Assembly: GCA_963942565.1 (NCBI GenBank) | Contig: OZ012696.1 | Span: 18,166,921-18,230,920 of the forward strand | DNA length: 64,000 nt | From: Maea johnstoni | Lineage: Eukaryota > Annelida > Polychaeta > Spionida > Magelonidae | Reading direction: 5' to 3' | In this document: piece by piece, positions 13,885 to 26,084 of the stretch | How positions within the stretch are numbered: position 1 is the stretch's first letter | How the letters are laid out: each line of letters begins with the position of its first letter | Made by a program: the position numbers and the translations under genes | Notes under the pieces: model-generated | What the model was told of the DNA's origin: nothing | What the model saw: the letters and a program-made list of their open reading frames with translations, nothing else | Database searches by the model: none

Positions 13885-15070
13885 ACAGAAATGTGAATGA
13901 TTTGCGCTCTCAGAAGAACTTGTCACTTATCTTTTGGTTCTCTAAAGGATATTTTTGGCACTTTGTCGATTACGAAACGCACGTTATTTAAACAATTAAT
14001 CATGAAAATGTTCACATTGGCATCAATTGACTAATTATATATTAATGGATATAACCTATCAATTTTATCATTAACGGTACATTTCAGCGAAACTATTCAA
14101 ATAGACATTTTAAATATGAGTAGAATAAAGGATTGTGTTTCAGGGAATGCATCAATATTTACCGAAGTATGCTTTAGCCAATGCAATATCGCTAAACACC
14201 GTAAGGTCTTAATAAGGCTAAAGGCATGAATGGGTTGACAAATATTGAAATCAAATTGTGTATCTCACTATATTTATACATTTAACATACGGGAAATGAA
14301 AAAGTGTTCAATGTACGCAGGTGTTCAATGTATCCAGGTCCTGCATAATTGGAGGTTGGGTGAAATAGAAACAAAATCAAGGATAATTAGAGAAATATGA
14401 TCATTTCATTGCAACATCTACTATGTCTTTACCTCACTTTCTTCATATAGTTAAGAACTTCACATGTTCAGCATTTAAAAAATATCACTAAACAAAACAG
14501 GTAATCTTATGTATTTCATTTGTACTCATTTTCAGTGACAGGTTTAATGTGGTCTGCAGTACCAAATTTGGTGTTCAATGTTCAAGGTACACAGGTGTTC
14601 AATGTATCCAGGTAGCCTCCCATTGATTTTCAATGGAAGTGTGCAGGGACATGATAAATTGTTCAATGTACGCAGGTGTTCAATGTACACAGGTGTTCAA
14701 TTTGACAGGAGATGTTAATATCCCATTTCCACAGTAATATAAGGGACCAAACTTACCCTTATTAGAAGTAGTTCAGCCGTTGTTATTAGTAAATCCATGG
14801 CCTTGATAAGCCAACTTCTAACCTCCATTTTCTGACCCCCATGCCGCCAATTATGCCATAACTTCAAATTACCCTCTGTAAATAAGTGGAATAACCATAG
14901 CATGTTAACCTTTAAGGAGTCATTGAAATACACATATAATTTATTCAAGTATATAGGAGATGTAGTTAAGTATAGACAAAATGTCTGAGGTCAAAAGTAA
15001 AACATATGTTTACGTTTGTACAATGTTATACCTCAAATTAACTAAATATTAAGTGTTCTATTGTAGGGAT
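13885..15070. other. 3' flank of lectin gene; no further gene seen
   Basis: AT-rich DNA. It contains the GTTCAATGTA word cluster (14300-14710) and no credible exon. Confidence 0.6.
14300..14710 (+). repeat. Dispersed cluster of GTTCAATGTACRCAGGT words
   Basis: Seven or so copies of a 17-base word, GTTCAATGTA-(C/T)-(G/A/C)-CAGGT, occur in direct orientation at about 14309, 14326, 14572, 14597, 14669, 14686 and a partial at 14696, some back to back and others separated by up to 240 bases. Confidence 0.7.
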
Positions 15071-15240
15071 TGATCACGGGAGGTAGGTGATTGTGGAAAT
15101 ACCAGTGCCCGGCTCAGTCTGCAGCCAAAACCCATTATATCTCAAGACTTAGAAACATGTTTTAGTCAGGTTTTTGCTTTAAATGAAGATCTAAACTAAA
15201 CCTATCATAAGCAGATTGTTGCAAAATCCTGCATGGTGTA
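15071..15240 (+). repeat. Second copy of the 3057 repeat, one palindrome arm missing
   Basis: It begins TGATCACGGGAGGTAGGTGATT, keeps one arm as far as GCCAAAAC, then passes directly into the CCATTATA...CAAGACT tail that at 3.19 kb follows the second arm. Confidence 0.7.
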
Positions 15241-15949
15241 AGAAGCAGAACGTCATAGAACAATATGATTTACTGTTGGAACATGTGCATGTGGAACGCT
15301 CCCATATTTGAGGGAGGAGGTTATTATGCTAAAATATATTAGGGCTACCTCCTCAGCCATAAAATATCATATAATCTACATTTTTCAGATGATGTTGGCG
15401 CAGATTTCTCATATGATTGTTCGTCATGTATGGTCTGAACCTGCATACGTTTCCCTATGCTTGGTAACTATGTCTATTTAAATTTAAAACTGGGATTATC
15501 AGTGCTATGCATATCGCAGCGGAGTCTAGAGAAGAACCATCCTCAAGTTGAGGATACATCTAAATGTGACTGATTTCAGTCAAATACATTAAGGCCCAGT
15601 GGCGCAGTGGCCCTGAGTCTGTGGATCTACATTTGTTCTGCTTATTACAAATGTTTCTTTAAATATTTATTAAATATTGTATTTACAAAGTTTAAGATGT
15701 TTGTAAAATGTCTGAACAAAGTAATAATTAAATATCAAAATTTTTATGGATAAGAAAATAACCAGTAATTTTGTACAATAAATGTTTAATATCATTATCC
15801 TATCTTGTTTTAGCATGTTTTACATCTGCTTATTACAAATGTCTTTTCAAACGGGTTCGATATCAAGAATACATCCTATAACATATTTGTGAAATATCTG
15901 CACAAAGCTGTAATGAAATATTAAAAATGACATTAGAAATATTAAAAAA

Positions 15950-16273
15950 ATATTTTGAAATGTTTTCCCGATTGTTTGTTCATCATTACTATGAAACACT
16001 CCTTAAATTACACGAAAGCATCATAAAAATACCAATTGCAACACAAAAAATCTTATCAAAAAATGCTCTATGATATTGCCACCTAATAATACCGAAATGT
16101 AAAAACAACAACAACAATTCAATACTATTTTCCTAATATTAAAAATGTTTTTTTTTTATCCTATAATTGTTGGGAACCATTGGTCCTGAGATTCTTTGAA
16201 AAAGCAACATTTCATGCTAAAAGTAGATAAATAATTATTGATAAACAATAAATATTGCTTTAAACATTTACAC
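15950..16273 (+). repeat. Direct repeat, left copy
   Basis: About 320 bases matching 18059-18403 in the same orientation, with landmarks TTCATCATTACTAT, TACCAATTGCAACAC, CACCTAATAATACCG and TTTCATGCTAAAA. Estimated identity is clearly below 95 percent, with several small indels. The 1.8 kb in between has no open reading frame of note. Confidence 0.75.
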
Positions 16274-16885
16274 GAAGTTGCTGACTTCCTCTGCGTGTTC
16301 ACTTCGCGAAACATTTGAGGTTTTTTGTAGCCACCCAACCATTCAACACGAAGCATACCCAAAGACAACACGAAGCCAACAAGATTCAATACATCTATAC
16401 ACAAACACAATGTGAAATAAACACGAAACTATATGAACTATCAAGAAGCTAACAAGAGAACAACCAGACCAAACACGACTAGGATGTACGTGGTCATGTA
16501 ATCTACTGGTTACCCACGTGTTGGCTTCGCGATACTTCATGGTACTTCGTGTTGGCTTCACGTTCACTTTGTGTTTAAAATTTGAATAGGAAGTCAACAT
16601 GAAGTAGCACGATGTCAACCAGTAGTCAACCAGTAATCCGCGAAGTGTACATGAAGTTAACGTGAAGTTGACATGACTTAGATATAGGTCAAACTTCTTG
16701 TTGAAACCTTGGAAATTTTCAAGCAGCCAAAAAATTTCAGCACGGACATGGAATGAACAAGGTTTATGCCGAAGTGAACACAAAGTTTCAGGAAGTGTTC
16801 CCGTTTTATGGCGAAGCCAACACGAAGCTGCGCGAAGTCAACACCGAGTGAAAAAAAACAACTTCGTGTACAGTTGTGTTGACTT
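16268..16885. repeat. CACGAAG/CTTCGTG word-rich block
   Basis: More than fifteen occurrences of CACGAAG, GCGAAG, GTGAAGT, CTTCGTG and related GAAGT-x-AAC words on both strands, spaced irregularly. No frame is open through it, so it is not coding. Confidence 0.55.
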
Positions 16886-17612
16886 CTTGCTCTTGTGCGA
16901 GAGGGCCTTCAACGATTATGTGTCGTACCAATAGTGGTAGACCGAAGGGATGTGCTGGACGCTCCACAGCAAGCAGGGCCATAACGGCAGCGAAAGTGGC
17001 AGGTAAATTACAGTTGCAGGTGAAATGAGAGGGAACCACCACTGCTTGTGTGGGCACTGCGTGTCAGTGTACCATCGAGTGAGACCGCCACAGTTCTGCA
17101 CACCTAGTTCCATCTCTGTTACGCTACTATTACCTACAGCACTACGGGGGCAGCCAGGTGGGGTGCTCGAGCTACTACGGCTACCAGGGGTTTCAAACTG
17201 TAGCGTTGTCGCATTATAAGGAATAAGAATTTATGACAAATGGAATTTAAATGAACATTGCTGTATTCTAGTATACTTCAGGTATATATTCTAGTACACT
17301 CATCACTTCAATTGAAATGTAAATGGCTTTTCAAGTAGTGCGGTCCTTGAACAACATCTAACTGGACAGAAACAACTTAAACAAATATTCCCACACTATT
17401 AGTAACTACTTGTTTAAAAGAGGTACAGTCTGAGATAGAACAGAAGCCATCTAATCCCACAAGGCGGTGTAAATTAAGTTATATTTTTCAAATATCAAGC
17501 ATGCTATTCTATGTACATTTGCAGGATGCACATTATTTGAGTACCCCTCAAGGAACAATTAAAAGTCTTAACAGTATTAACTATTTATCATATACTCAGG
17601 TAGCAAAACACA

Positions 17613-17917
17613 TTTTCAATTATTCCATTAAAATTATTACCTGTTTATGAGTTTCCTACCCCATCGAGATATATGGATGAATGCACCAGTTACTTCTTGG
17701 TTTAGTTTTTGTTTTGTTTGATTAGCTGTTCCCATTCATTTAATTATCGCCAACTAAGTGTTCTTTTCAATTACTCCATTAAATTTATTACCTGTTTATG
17801 AGTTTCCTACCCCATCGAGATATATGGATGAATGCACCAGTTACTTCTTGGTTTAGTTTTTGTTTTGTTTGATTAGCTGTTCCCATTCATTTAATTATCG
17901 CCAACTAAGTGTTCTTT
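17613..17917 (+). repeat. Recent tandem duplication, 151-base unit
   Basis: Two copies with a period of 151 bases (CTGTTTATGAG at 17641 and 17792) are essentially identical over CTGTTTATGAG to AAGTGTTCTTT, so the event is recent or is an assembly duplication. Confidence 0.85.
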
Positions 17918-18058
17918 GTACTATAATGGATTATTAAGTATGAAAACGAGATATTAATTTTAGATGCTCATAAAAAAAAGATTGTGGTCAAATGATTCAG
18001 CAGGTTCATTTCATATTTTCATGTCTTTATTGGACATTTCTTTATTATGGACAAAAAG

Positions 18059-18403
18059 AAATATTTTGAAATGTTTTTCCGATTGATTGTTCATCATTAC
18101 TATAAAACACCCCAGAAATTACACGAATGCATCACAAAAATACCAATTGCAACACAAAAACCTTATAAAATATTTTAAAAATCTTATTAAAGAATGCCCT
18201 ATGATATTACCACCTAATAATACCGAAATGTAAAAACAACGACAGTAATTCAAGACTATTGTCCCAATATTAAAAATGTTATTCTTTTTATTCTAAAATT
18301 GTAAGGAACTATTGGTCATGAGATTCTTTGGAAAAACAACATTTCATGCTAAAATTAGATAGATAATTATTGATAAACATTAAATATTGCTTTATACATT
18401 TAC
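18059..18403 (+). repeat. Direct repeat, right copy
   Basis: Partner of 15950-16273; carries an extra AT-rich insertion of about 20 bases around 18160-18190. Confidence 0.75.
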
Positions 18404-19429
18404 AAACAAAAAATATATATATATTATTACTGGCTTTGATTTAAAATTGCAGGTTTCTTTCAAAGCATGAAATACCAGTATGCATGTATCAGTGAGGAAG
18501 TCATAGAAATAATCAATAAATTATCTAAGCAACATTGTATAAAAATATATTTTACGTATTGTGAAAATAATAATTTAGATGTTATAAGAATTGTTATTGT
18601 AATAATTATCAGGCCAAACCTTTTAATGTTAATGAATATCTTTCAATCATAATGTAAAAATATTTGGTGAATAATTTTTGCAATATTGTATTTTAAAATG
18701 TTGTGAAAATAAATATTCAGATATTATAAGAAATTATATGGCATGTTTTTCAGATCAAACGTTTTAATATTAGTAAACATTTTCAGTATTATTTCAAAGA
18801 TTTAGGGTAAAACATATTTTAGACATAAAACATATGCTTTGTGTTTGCATAAAACATATGCTTTGTGTTTGCTGGGAGTGGCCAAAAACAAGAAAACAAC
18901 ACAAAAAGAACTCATCATCTGGCTGTGATTAAAGTGATTCATGTCAAAAATACTCCACAACGCTTGAAGATGTATGTTAAATACATTCTTACAGCTCCAA
19001 CAAAAATCTCACATTTCTCATTGGGAGAGGTGCGCGTACGTAACACAACATTTCAATTGTAATGCACATGCCCTACAGTCTCAAAGCAATCGTTTGACTA
19101 CAGGTAGCAGATTTTTAACACGTGTTAGAAACAACTTTAGATTTATAGCACTCGCGTTGTATTATTTGTATTCTCATAAGTGTCATTTTACAGTTCATTT
19201 CAATCAATTTTTACATTCTTGTTGCAGTCTAAATAATCGAATTGGTATCGTGTTGCATTCTCAATGCAATCGCGTAAAGGGTTCAGTGATTTCTGACTGC
19301 AAGACAGCTACTTGTTCTTCACACCTTACTGCATGTGTGTTAGTCTAGTTGAAGTCTTGTTAGAAATCGTGTATGTGGGAGCCCTGCTTTAGTTCCCAGT
19401 GTAGTTTACAATTACTCTTAAAAAGGGAA

Positions 19430-19645
19430 AATGCTGCCAGTGTCTTGTCAGTGTGGTTTCAAAGTTCTCTATCATTGACAACATGTTGCCAGTGTTCTAC
19501 AATATTGCCAGTGTGGTACCATAGGTGTCTGGATGTTACCAATGCCAGTGGAGTGTTCATTACCCATGAATGTTGTCAGTATATTCTCCGTGGTACACTG
19601 GTTCCCTGTCAGTGTTGTTGCCACTCTAGGATGCGCGTTGCCAGT
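19430..19645 (+). repeat. TGCCAGTGTGG degenerate repeat
   Basis: TGCCAGTG or TGTCAGTG occurs about nine times in one orientation at spacings of 12-60 bases. An overlapping 127-aa ORF is a by-product of this repeat. Confidence 0.5.
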
Positions 19646-19707
19646 GGGGTCTCTTTTATGAGGGATACCAATATTTGGAAAATTAATACAATGTCAATGT
19701 ATTTCAG

Positions 19708-19946
19708 TCCAGTCCAGTTCAGGATTAGGGGATCAGCAACAGAGTGTAGAAGATGACATTGTTGAAGATGAAGCACTAGGAATGGACGACGAACTAGATT
19801 CGGTATCACAAGAAAGAGGAAATGGAAAGAAATCCAGTACGCACAATGTATCAATCACTCTTCGCTACTTGCTCATCAGGGTTGATTTTCAAATTGCACC
19901 TGGAGAGAGAACTGAGCAACTCCAGAAAAAAGACAACATTCCATAG
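19708..19946 (+). CDS. Candidate orphan terminal exon, acidic
   Basis: After an acceptor-like TGTATTTCAG (19698-19707) an open frame of 79 codons ends at TAG 19946. It is acidic at first (E-D-D-I-V-E-D-E-A-L) and then contains V-S-I-T-L-R-Y-L-L-I. Codon composition looks protein-like, but there is no partner exon and no recognised domain, so it may be chance or a remnant of an old gene. Confidence 0.2.
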
Positions 19947-19949
19947 CCA

Positions 19950-22190
19950 AAACAATATTTCTCTTGTGATAAGATGTTTGCTGATACAAGGCTATTTAAA
20001 TCACTACGAGCCAAATAACATTGTGCCTGTGGTCCAATGTTAAAAGTTTGGTCAATAGGGGTCAAATGTCAAATCAGTATGGCGTAGAAATAGTACATTT
20101 TCAGCTCATCTGTTGCTTGTCATGAATGATATAAGACTGCGGAAAGTTCCCCTGTATAGCCTTTTGTGGACCACATAGTAGTTGCAGTCAACTGACCATG
20201 AATGGCCCTCATGTATATTATGTGCTATCTGGTGGTTGAGTCTTAGAATGATTAACCCACTTATATGAAAAAAACAGTGTGAGTTGATCTTGAGGATAAA
20301 TTGACATAACCACTACACAAGCATATAGTCCTTAAAATTGAACTGAATATGTTTGAAGATCTCAGATATTCAAAAGGATAACAGGTTTAATTTGTGAAAT
20401 AGCCAAAACAATAGTTAGATCTAGTAAATTTAATCTGCAAATTGTATTTTTTGACAATATACCAATATGTGGGATATCTAATGCCTTTTAAATGTATTTC
20501 AGTTAATTGGTCAAAAGACAATAGTGGAATAAAGACATATTTTGCAAGTTTCTATGGAAATGTGGCTGTTCAGACTAACAACAAAGGATCCTTTCCTGGT
20601 GAATGAATTTACAATTTATGTATTTCAAGTTTTCCATTATCTAATGGAAAACAGTGCATAACTTTAAGTTGAATATAGTGTTCATCACAATTTAGCCGAA
20701 ACAAATCTCTGAGCCCAGCCATGAAAAGGGGAGCGGACTTTAAGATAGTAGCTGTCTGTCAGTCCTTCCCGGTCAAAGTTCTATCTTGGTAACACAACCA
20801 CCAAGAAGTGTTAGATGTTCACCCCTGGTGCACCTTATCAAGCCCTTGATCAGGTTTGACTTCAGTTTACCTTGACCTTAATTTTAAGGTAACAGTCCAT
20901 GTAATATCTCCCTAGCACTTCCCTATATAGATTGCCAAATGTTCACAACTGGTGCATTAGTCCAAGCGCTTGAGACATTCCAATTCTGATGTTCAATGAC
21001 CTGACATATTTTTCAAGGTAACATGGGTATTTCCAGAAATTCTGCATCTCATCAAGCCCTTGATCAGGTTACTTAGGCATTGACCATTAGATATCCAAGG
21101 GGAGGCCGTGTATAGAAGTTAGGGCACAACTTTTTTTTCGTTGAGATTCAGGGCTCAATTATTTATTTTTGCAGATTTTGAGGGCTCAATTTTTTTCATC
21201 ACTTACAGGGACCTAGGGTGTCCATGTCCGTATGCCATTGGCGCACAGGGGGCCGTCCACCGGTGGCGCACTGCCATTTGCGGCAGGGGTCTGGGGTTAA
21301 GGCTCCCAGAAGCCAGAGAGTGGGGCGGCTACCTGGCAAAAAAAATAACATCGGGTGTGGGGTATATACCATATATACTGAAAAGTCGCAGGTCGGTTGC
21401 CAAGACACTGCCATAAAATGCTGTACACCCCTTCAGGATGTGTCCAAAAACCCAAAGAGAGCAGACGCTTGCAAATTTCAGTCAATGAAATTTAGAGATT
21501 GGGCTCTTTGAGCAAACGTTCGCCTTCATTTCTATATTTGAATGTACCCGTGTGTACTACTAAGTACTACTGCTGCTGCTGCTGCTTCTTCTGTATGTTA
21601 CATTATTTTGTGGTTCGAAGCATTTAGTTTCATAATTGCAAGTATTCCCAGTAATTAGGTTAAGGCTTCAAAAGTGTGTTACACTATGGTTCACGAACCT
21701 TCTGTTTATTTGAGCACTACACAGGTGGTGGAGCCTGTTCACAAAGTATGAATTAGCGCTAGTGTAAATAAAGATTATTGCACAAGCTAGATAATAATAC
21801 ATACATGCATACATGCTAAAAGTTGTTCACCCTGGGGTATGCTTGTTGCTTTTGTATACATGATGGACACCCCGGGGTAGGCCCTTTATTGGACCCACAT
21901 CTGACCTGAGGGAGCCCCTACAGTTTAATCCCCCCCTTGAGCTAAACAAGAGTAGTCCCTTGAGAATAATTTCTATCAAGGCAGTAAAGATAATCCAGTC
22001 ATAATGCATGTTTTTCCAGTCAGTGGTACAGGGAGTATACATACGCTGTAGAATTTGGAAGTTTGATTATCATCACTTTTTGTGCCGTAAGAGGCTAAAT
22101 CGTGAGATTCCTGACTAGCCAGTTTTAATTTATGAAGGAAACCGGAGCACCGCTTTGCCCAGGTCACTGGCAACCTCCCACTTCCCCCAG
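19950..22190. other. Intergenic, no gene recognised
   Basis: No credible exons. 20.7-21.05 kb holds diverged repeat text with CAAGCCCTTGATCAGGTT twice. 21.14-21.5 kb is a GC-richer patch with overlapping short ORFs in three frames, none convincing. Confidence 0.55.
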
Positions 22191-22894
22191 CAGGGCCTTA
22201 GCCAGGACTTTGAAAATGGGTGTCCAAAATGGCCATGTCAGATATAGGGCTGCACACCGTTGATAATCAACGATTTGATATGATACTGATAACTTTAAAA
22301 CAATACGGTTTCTTAACGATACCGCGTGGGACAGACAGGAGTATGAATGCCAATTCTGGGGAGCCTTCTTTTGTGTTAAAAATGAGGTATTGCAAAGAAT
22401 TGCATGGTGGTACTATCATGTCAGACAAATAACCTGGCATGCAAGCGTTGTGCATCCAGTACGTTCCGGCTTCGGAAGCATGCAGACCAATGTCAACAGT
22501 AAGGTAAGCGTGTTTCCTCACAGCAGCTTTAGCGTTTTTTTAAACCGGTTTATTTGTGGACGGTTATCATTATCATCAGGCAGCCTAATGATCGGTTACA
22601 GTCTGAAACTGGGAACCGGTGTGCAGCCCTAGTCAGAAAAGTTTTGACATAATTTTCTATACAGACAGCAAAATATTATGATCACACCACATATATCAAC
22701 TTACCTATGAAAACTGTGCATGAATCCCTTAAACAGTATACTGGCATTCATATGGAAATGCAACTTTTGGAAAATTTCTTTAAATTAGCATAATTTAGAA
22801 ACTTCCTCTCCAGAATTTTGGGTGTCCTGGTATGGGATTTTCAAGGCTTTGGGTGTCAAAATAACACCCTTGCACCCTGCTGGCTAAGACCTTT
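22191..22894 (+). mobile_element. hAT-like MITE, GTCTTAGCC family, interrupted
   Basis: The ends CAGGGCCTTAGCCAG and CTGGCTAAGACCTTT are inverted, flanked by similar 8-mers TCCCCCAG and TCCCCTAA. The internal words GGGTGTCCAAAA and GGGTGTC...AAATAACACC match the other copies. A second element (22245-22631) lies inside it. Confidence 0.6.
22245..22631. mobile_element. hAT-like MITE, TAGGGCTGCACACCG family
   Basis: Perfect 15-base inverted ends TAGGGCTGCACACCG / CGGTGTGCAGCCCTA enclose 387 bases. GTCAGATA on the left and GTCAGAAA on the right are the expected 8-bp hAT target duplication with one change. Non-coding. It interrupts the 22191-22894 element, so it is the younger of the two. Confidence 0.8.
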
Positions 22895-24828
22895 TCCCCT
22901 AAGTGTCCCTCGGACCCACAACCATGTGAGTGCAAGCTCGCCTGTGCTGAGGTGGAACATGCAAAGTGTGAGCAGCCAACATGTTAGACCACTCAGCCAT
23001 GGGGGAGACCCAAATACGCAATGGACAACAGGGATAACTAATGTATCTGCCATTTAAACATACGGTCCATAGTTAACTGCCGGTACAGAGGAATTGAACT
23101 CCCTTCAATTACTAATTATAAAGTTTTCTACTAAATATGCCAATGTTCTCTTAATTTGGTTGAAAGTAAACCTCCTTTCTGTGAACAAACCTACTATTTA
23201 GAATACCTGTATCTACCCCCAGATAATCCAGAGCAGAATAGAGATTATTGGACTGGTGCGTAGTCTATGATTTGGTAGTGCTGAGATCCACTGGCTAGAT
23301 TGAGGCATGTCTGACAAGGATTCAGATCATTGTGTGCTGAAGTATAAGTTTTTGACAGAAATCAAAATTGCCGCCATTTCGCTGATAAGGTTGGACAGTG
23401 AAATAGATAAATATACTTCAATTGTAGCTGATTGAGCTTATGTGGTCAACTCACTACATTCAGAAAAAAGCTGTACTCCTGCATATTGTATGATAATTGT
23501 CAAACTCATGGTTTGCTATTACATTATGAGTTAATTTGCTTACTGCTTGTTTGTTATGATTTCAGATACAAAATGGTTGTGTGCAACTTTTGTGAGAAAT
23601 TGCAGGCATCCTGGAGGTGTGGCAGTTGTGAGATGGGTAAGTGCTAAACCGTTAAAAAATTTACCAGCAGGGCATCGGAAGCAGGGCAGTATCGATATAC
23701 TGCAGCGCCATGGTAAGAGATGAGGGGGGCATGGGTAGGCCGTTGGTGGAAGGGACAAGTAAGAAAAATAAATCATGCAAACAGAAAAAAGGCAAAAATG
23801 CAGCCTGGCTTAACCCTTGAGGCTATGCTAAAACTTTGTACTTATTAGCAAAAGAAAAAAGGCAAAGTTGAAGCCTGTCTTGGCACTTAAGGCTGGGCTG
23901 AAACTGTAATTTTTTAAAGATTTTATTGAGATTTTTTCCAAAAACCTCAATATAGTCGTCATCTGCTTCATCAGTACGCGGTGGCGTTGTCACACTCTGG
24001 ACATACCTTAAATCTAGCCAAAGGATCTCGGCACTGGTAATAGCCAGAGAGTCCATTGAGGCCTTATCTGAAAGCAGAGAGATAGGGGCAAAACAAGTAT
24101 ATCATGGAATGTTGAAATTTTGCTCTGTTGATCTGTTTTTTGTGATTTAGGTGTCGAGGTCAAGGGCATTTGGAAAATCTTTTCTCCGTAATTCCTCTGT
24201 AATTGTACTGCAGCTTTTTTTCATGTCAACAGGGATGGTAACTTGGAATGCCCTCTTGACCTGATCAGCATTTGGTGACCCTGAGGTGAAAGGGTAAATC
24301 TTATTGTGAAATGTTAGCCAAGTTCATTCACAGTAAATCTTCAGCAAAATGAGACCAAAAATATTGGGCCAAGACAGTAATTCCAATTTGCCTCTTTACA
24401 ATTCAATTTAGCCATATTGGCTTGACTAAGCGGAGAAAAATTTCATTTGTCAACACAGTTGACAATTCTTGTTTTCATTAATATTATTTTTTATTTTCCT
24501 TTTTTTATAAATTGTTGTAGTGTGATGGAGTAGGAATTTTGGGCAAAAGGAAAAACAACAAAATTAAGATAATAAACAAAAAAGGCCAATTTTCAGCCCA
24601 GCCTAACAATTCAGGTTGAGCTATAACTTTACCTATCTACAAATGTTCAGGATTTGGAGCCTTGGAGGTTGGAAGAATTGTGGGGAAATGGAAGGGAAGA
24701 AGTTAAATAAAGTTGAATGAATATTCTCTGAATGGTGATGTTTTAGCCCAGTAGCCCAATATATGTAAATGACACAGAAAGAGCACTGCATCATCATAAC
24801 AAATCTTAGGTATTTGTTTTCACTGGTA

Positions 24829-25285
24829 CACAGGTAAAATTGCTCAACCTCTTTTTGAGCTTGAATTTTTTCAATATCTTTTCGAGCTTGATTCAAGGTT
24901 TGAAACAGGTTGAAAATTTTCAAGCTCTTTTCCGACTCGAAATTGTCTACCTCTTTTCGAGCTTGAATTTTTTACCTCTTTTTGAGCTTGAAAACGTTCA
25001 AACTTGAAAAGAGGTTGAATCCAGCTGAATTGATGAGGAAGGGGAGTGAAAATCCAATAGCTATATTCAAGCATGAATTATCAATGTTGAAAAGGTATTG
25101 AAATACTGATGTTGAATAGATATTGAAATATCAATGTTGAAAAGATATTGATTTTGGCTTGAAAACGGGTCTAAATTTCAATGTCTGACCAATGTCAGGG
25201 CAAAAGATGGTCGACTGAGGTCTAAATTTCAAGGTCGTTTCAAGCTTGAATAGACGTCGATCCAGGTCCAGCAATTTTACCTGTG
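24829..25285. mobile_element. TA-flanked MITE, CACAGGTAAAATTGCT ends
   Basis: Perfect 16-base inverted ends CACAGGTAAAATTGCT / AGCAATTTTACCTGTG with TA on both sides, as for Tc1/mariner-type insertions. The interior is built from repeated GAGCTTGAA and TTCAAGC words that pair with each other. In intron 1 of the B-box gene. Confidence 0.75.
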
Positions 25286-26084
25286 TAGGCTCCTTATGTC
25301 ACATTTACAAGCATTTTCTTGAGAAATCTGGTATAACTTTTACAAATCTGATTTTTGACAGGTTTATGTGATGACTGCTGGATCCATCTTCATAAGAAAG
25401 GGAGCCTCACAACACACAGGAAAAGGGCCATCATCACATGTGATGAATGTGAGGAAGAAACGGGGTGCCTTCACTGTGAACTATGTGCTCTAGGTAAGAA
25501 ACATATTGGCCAGCAATTCTCAGAAACCTGGCTGATTAGGCTAGCATTTTTATTTCAAAGAAACCTAGAAAAAATAAATCAATAAATATTAAACAAAAAT
25601 CTCCCAACCTATCAAACTCTGGGGTCTGGTTCGGTGGTTTGGTCTAATAAACTCTTTTTATGGTGAGTTTGAGGGAAAATGTTTCGCCAAAAGTTGTAGC
25701 TGTCATTGTATTGTTTTACAAGGGTGGGTTTGTGTGTGTGTTTTGATTGTACTTTTCGTGAAATTTGGGAGTTTGTGTGTGTTTTTTTGGTGCGAGGTGT
25801 GTGGGATCATCTGCGCATATCAAACATGGCTCCACCATTGACCAAATATACTCAAACATACCTCTACCATTTTCCACTGCTGTACTACCAACATACTACT
25901 CTGACCATGACTTAATATACATTACAATTCCAACGACACAATCCAACATCCAAACACTGTAAAGGAAAAAAACTACGTCCATTTTTGACGCCATCGGCGT
26001 CGCTCTTGTTTACCAAAAAAATCTCATCTAGTCGGCAGAATGTTCGTCTGACTTCATTGTCATCATACCTTGGACATGCCTCAA

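Noticed and set aside
16343-16783. 146-aa minus-strand ORF
   Set aside because: Runs through the CACGAAG word block with no domain, and a competing frame is equally open.
19373-19756. 127-aa Cys- and Ser-rich ORF
   Set aside because: Arises from the TGCCAGTGTGG repeat; Cys spacing follows the repeat, not a domain.
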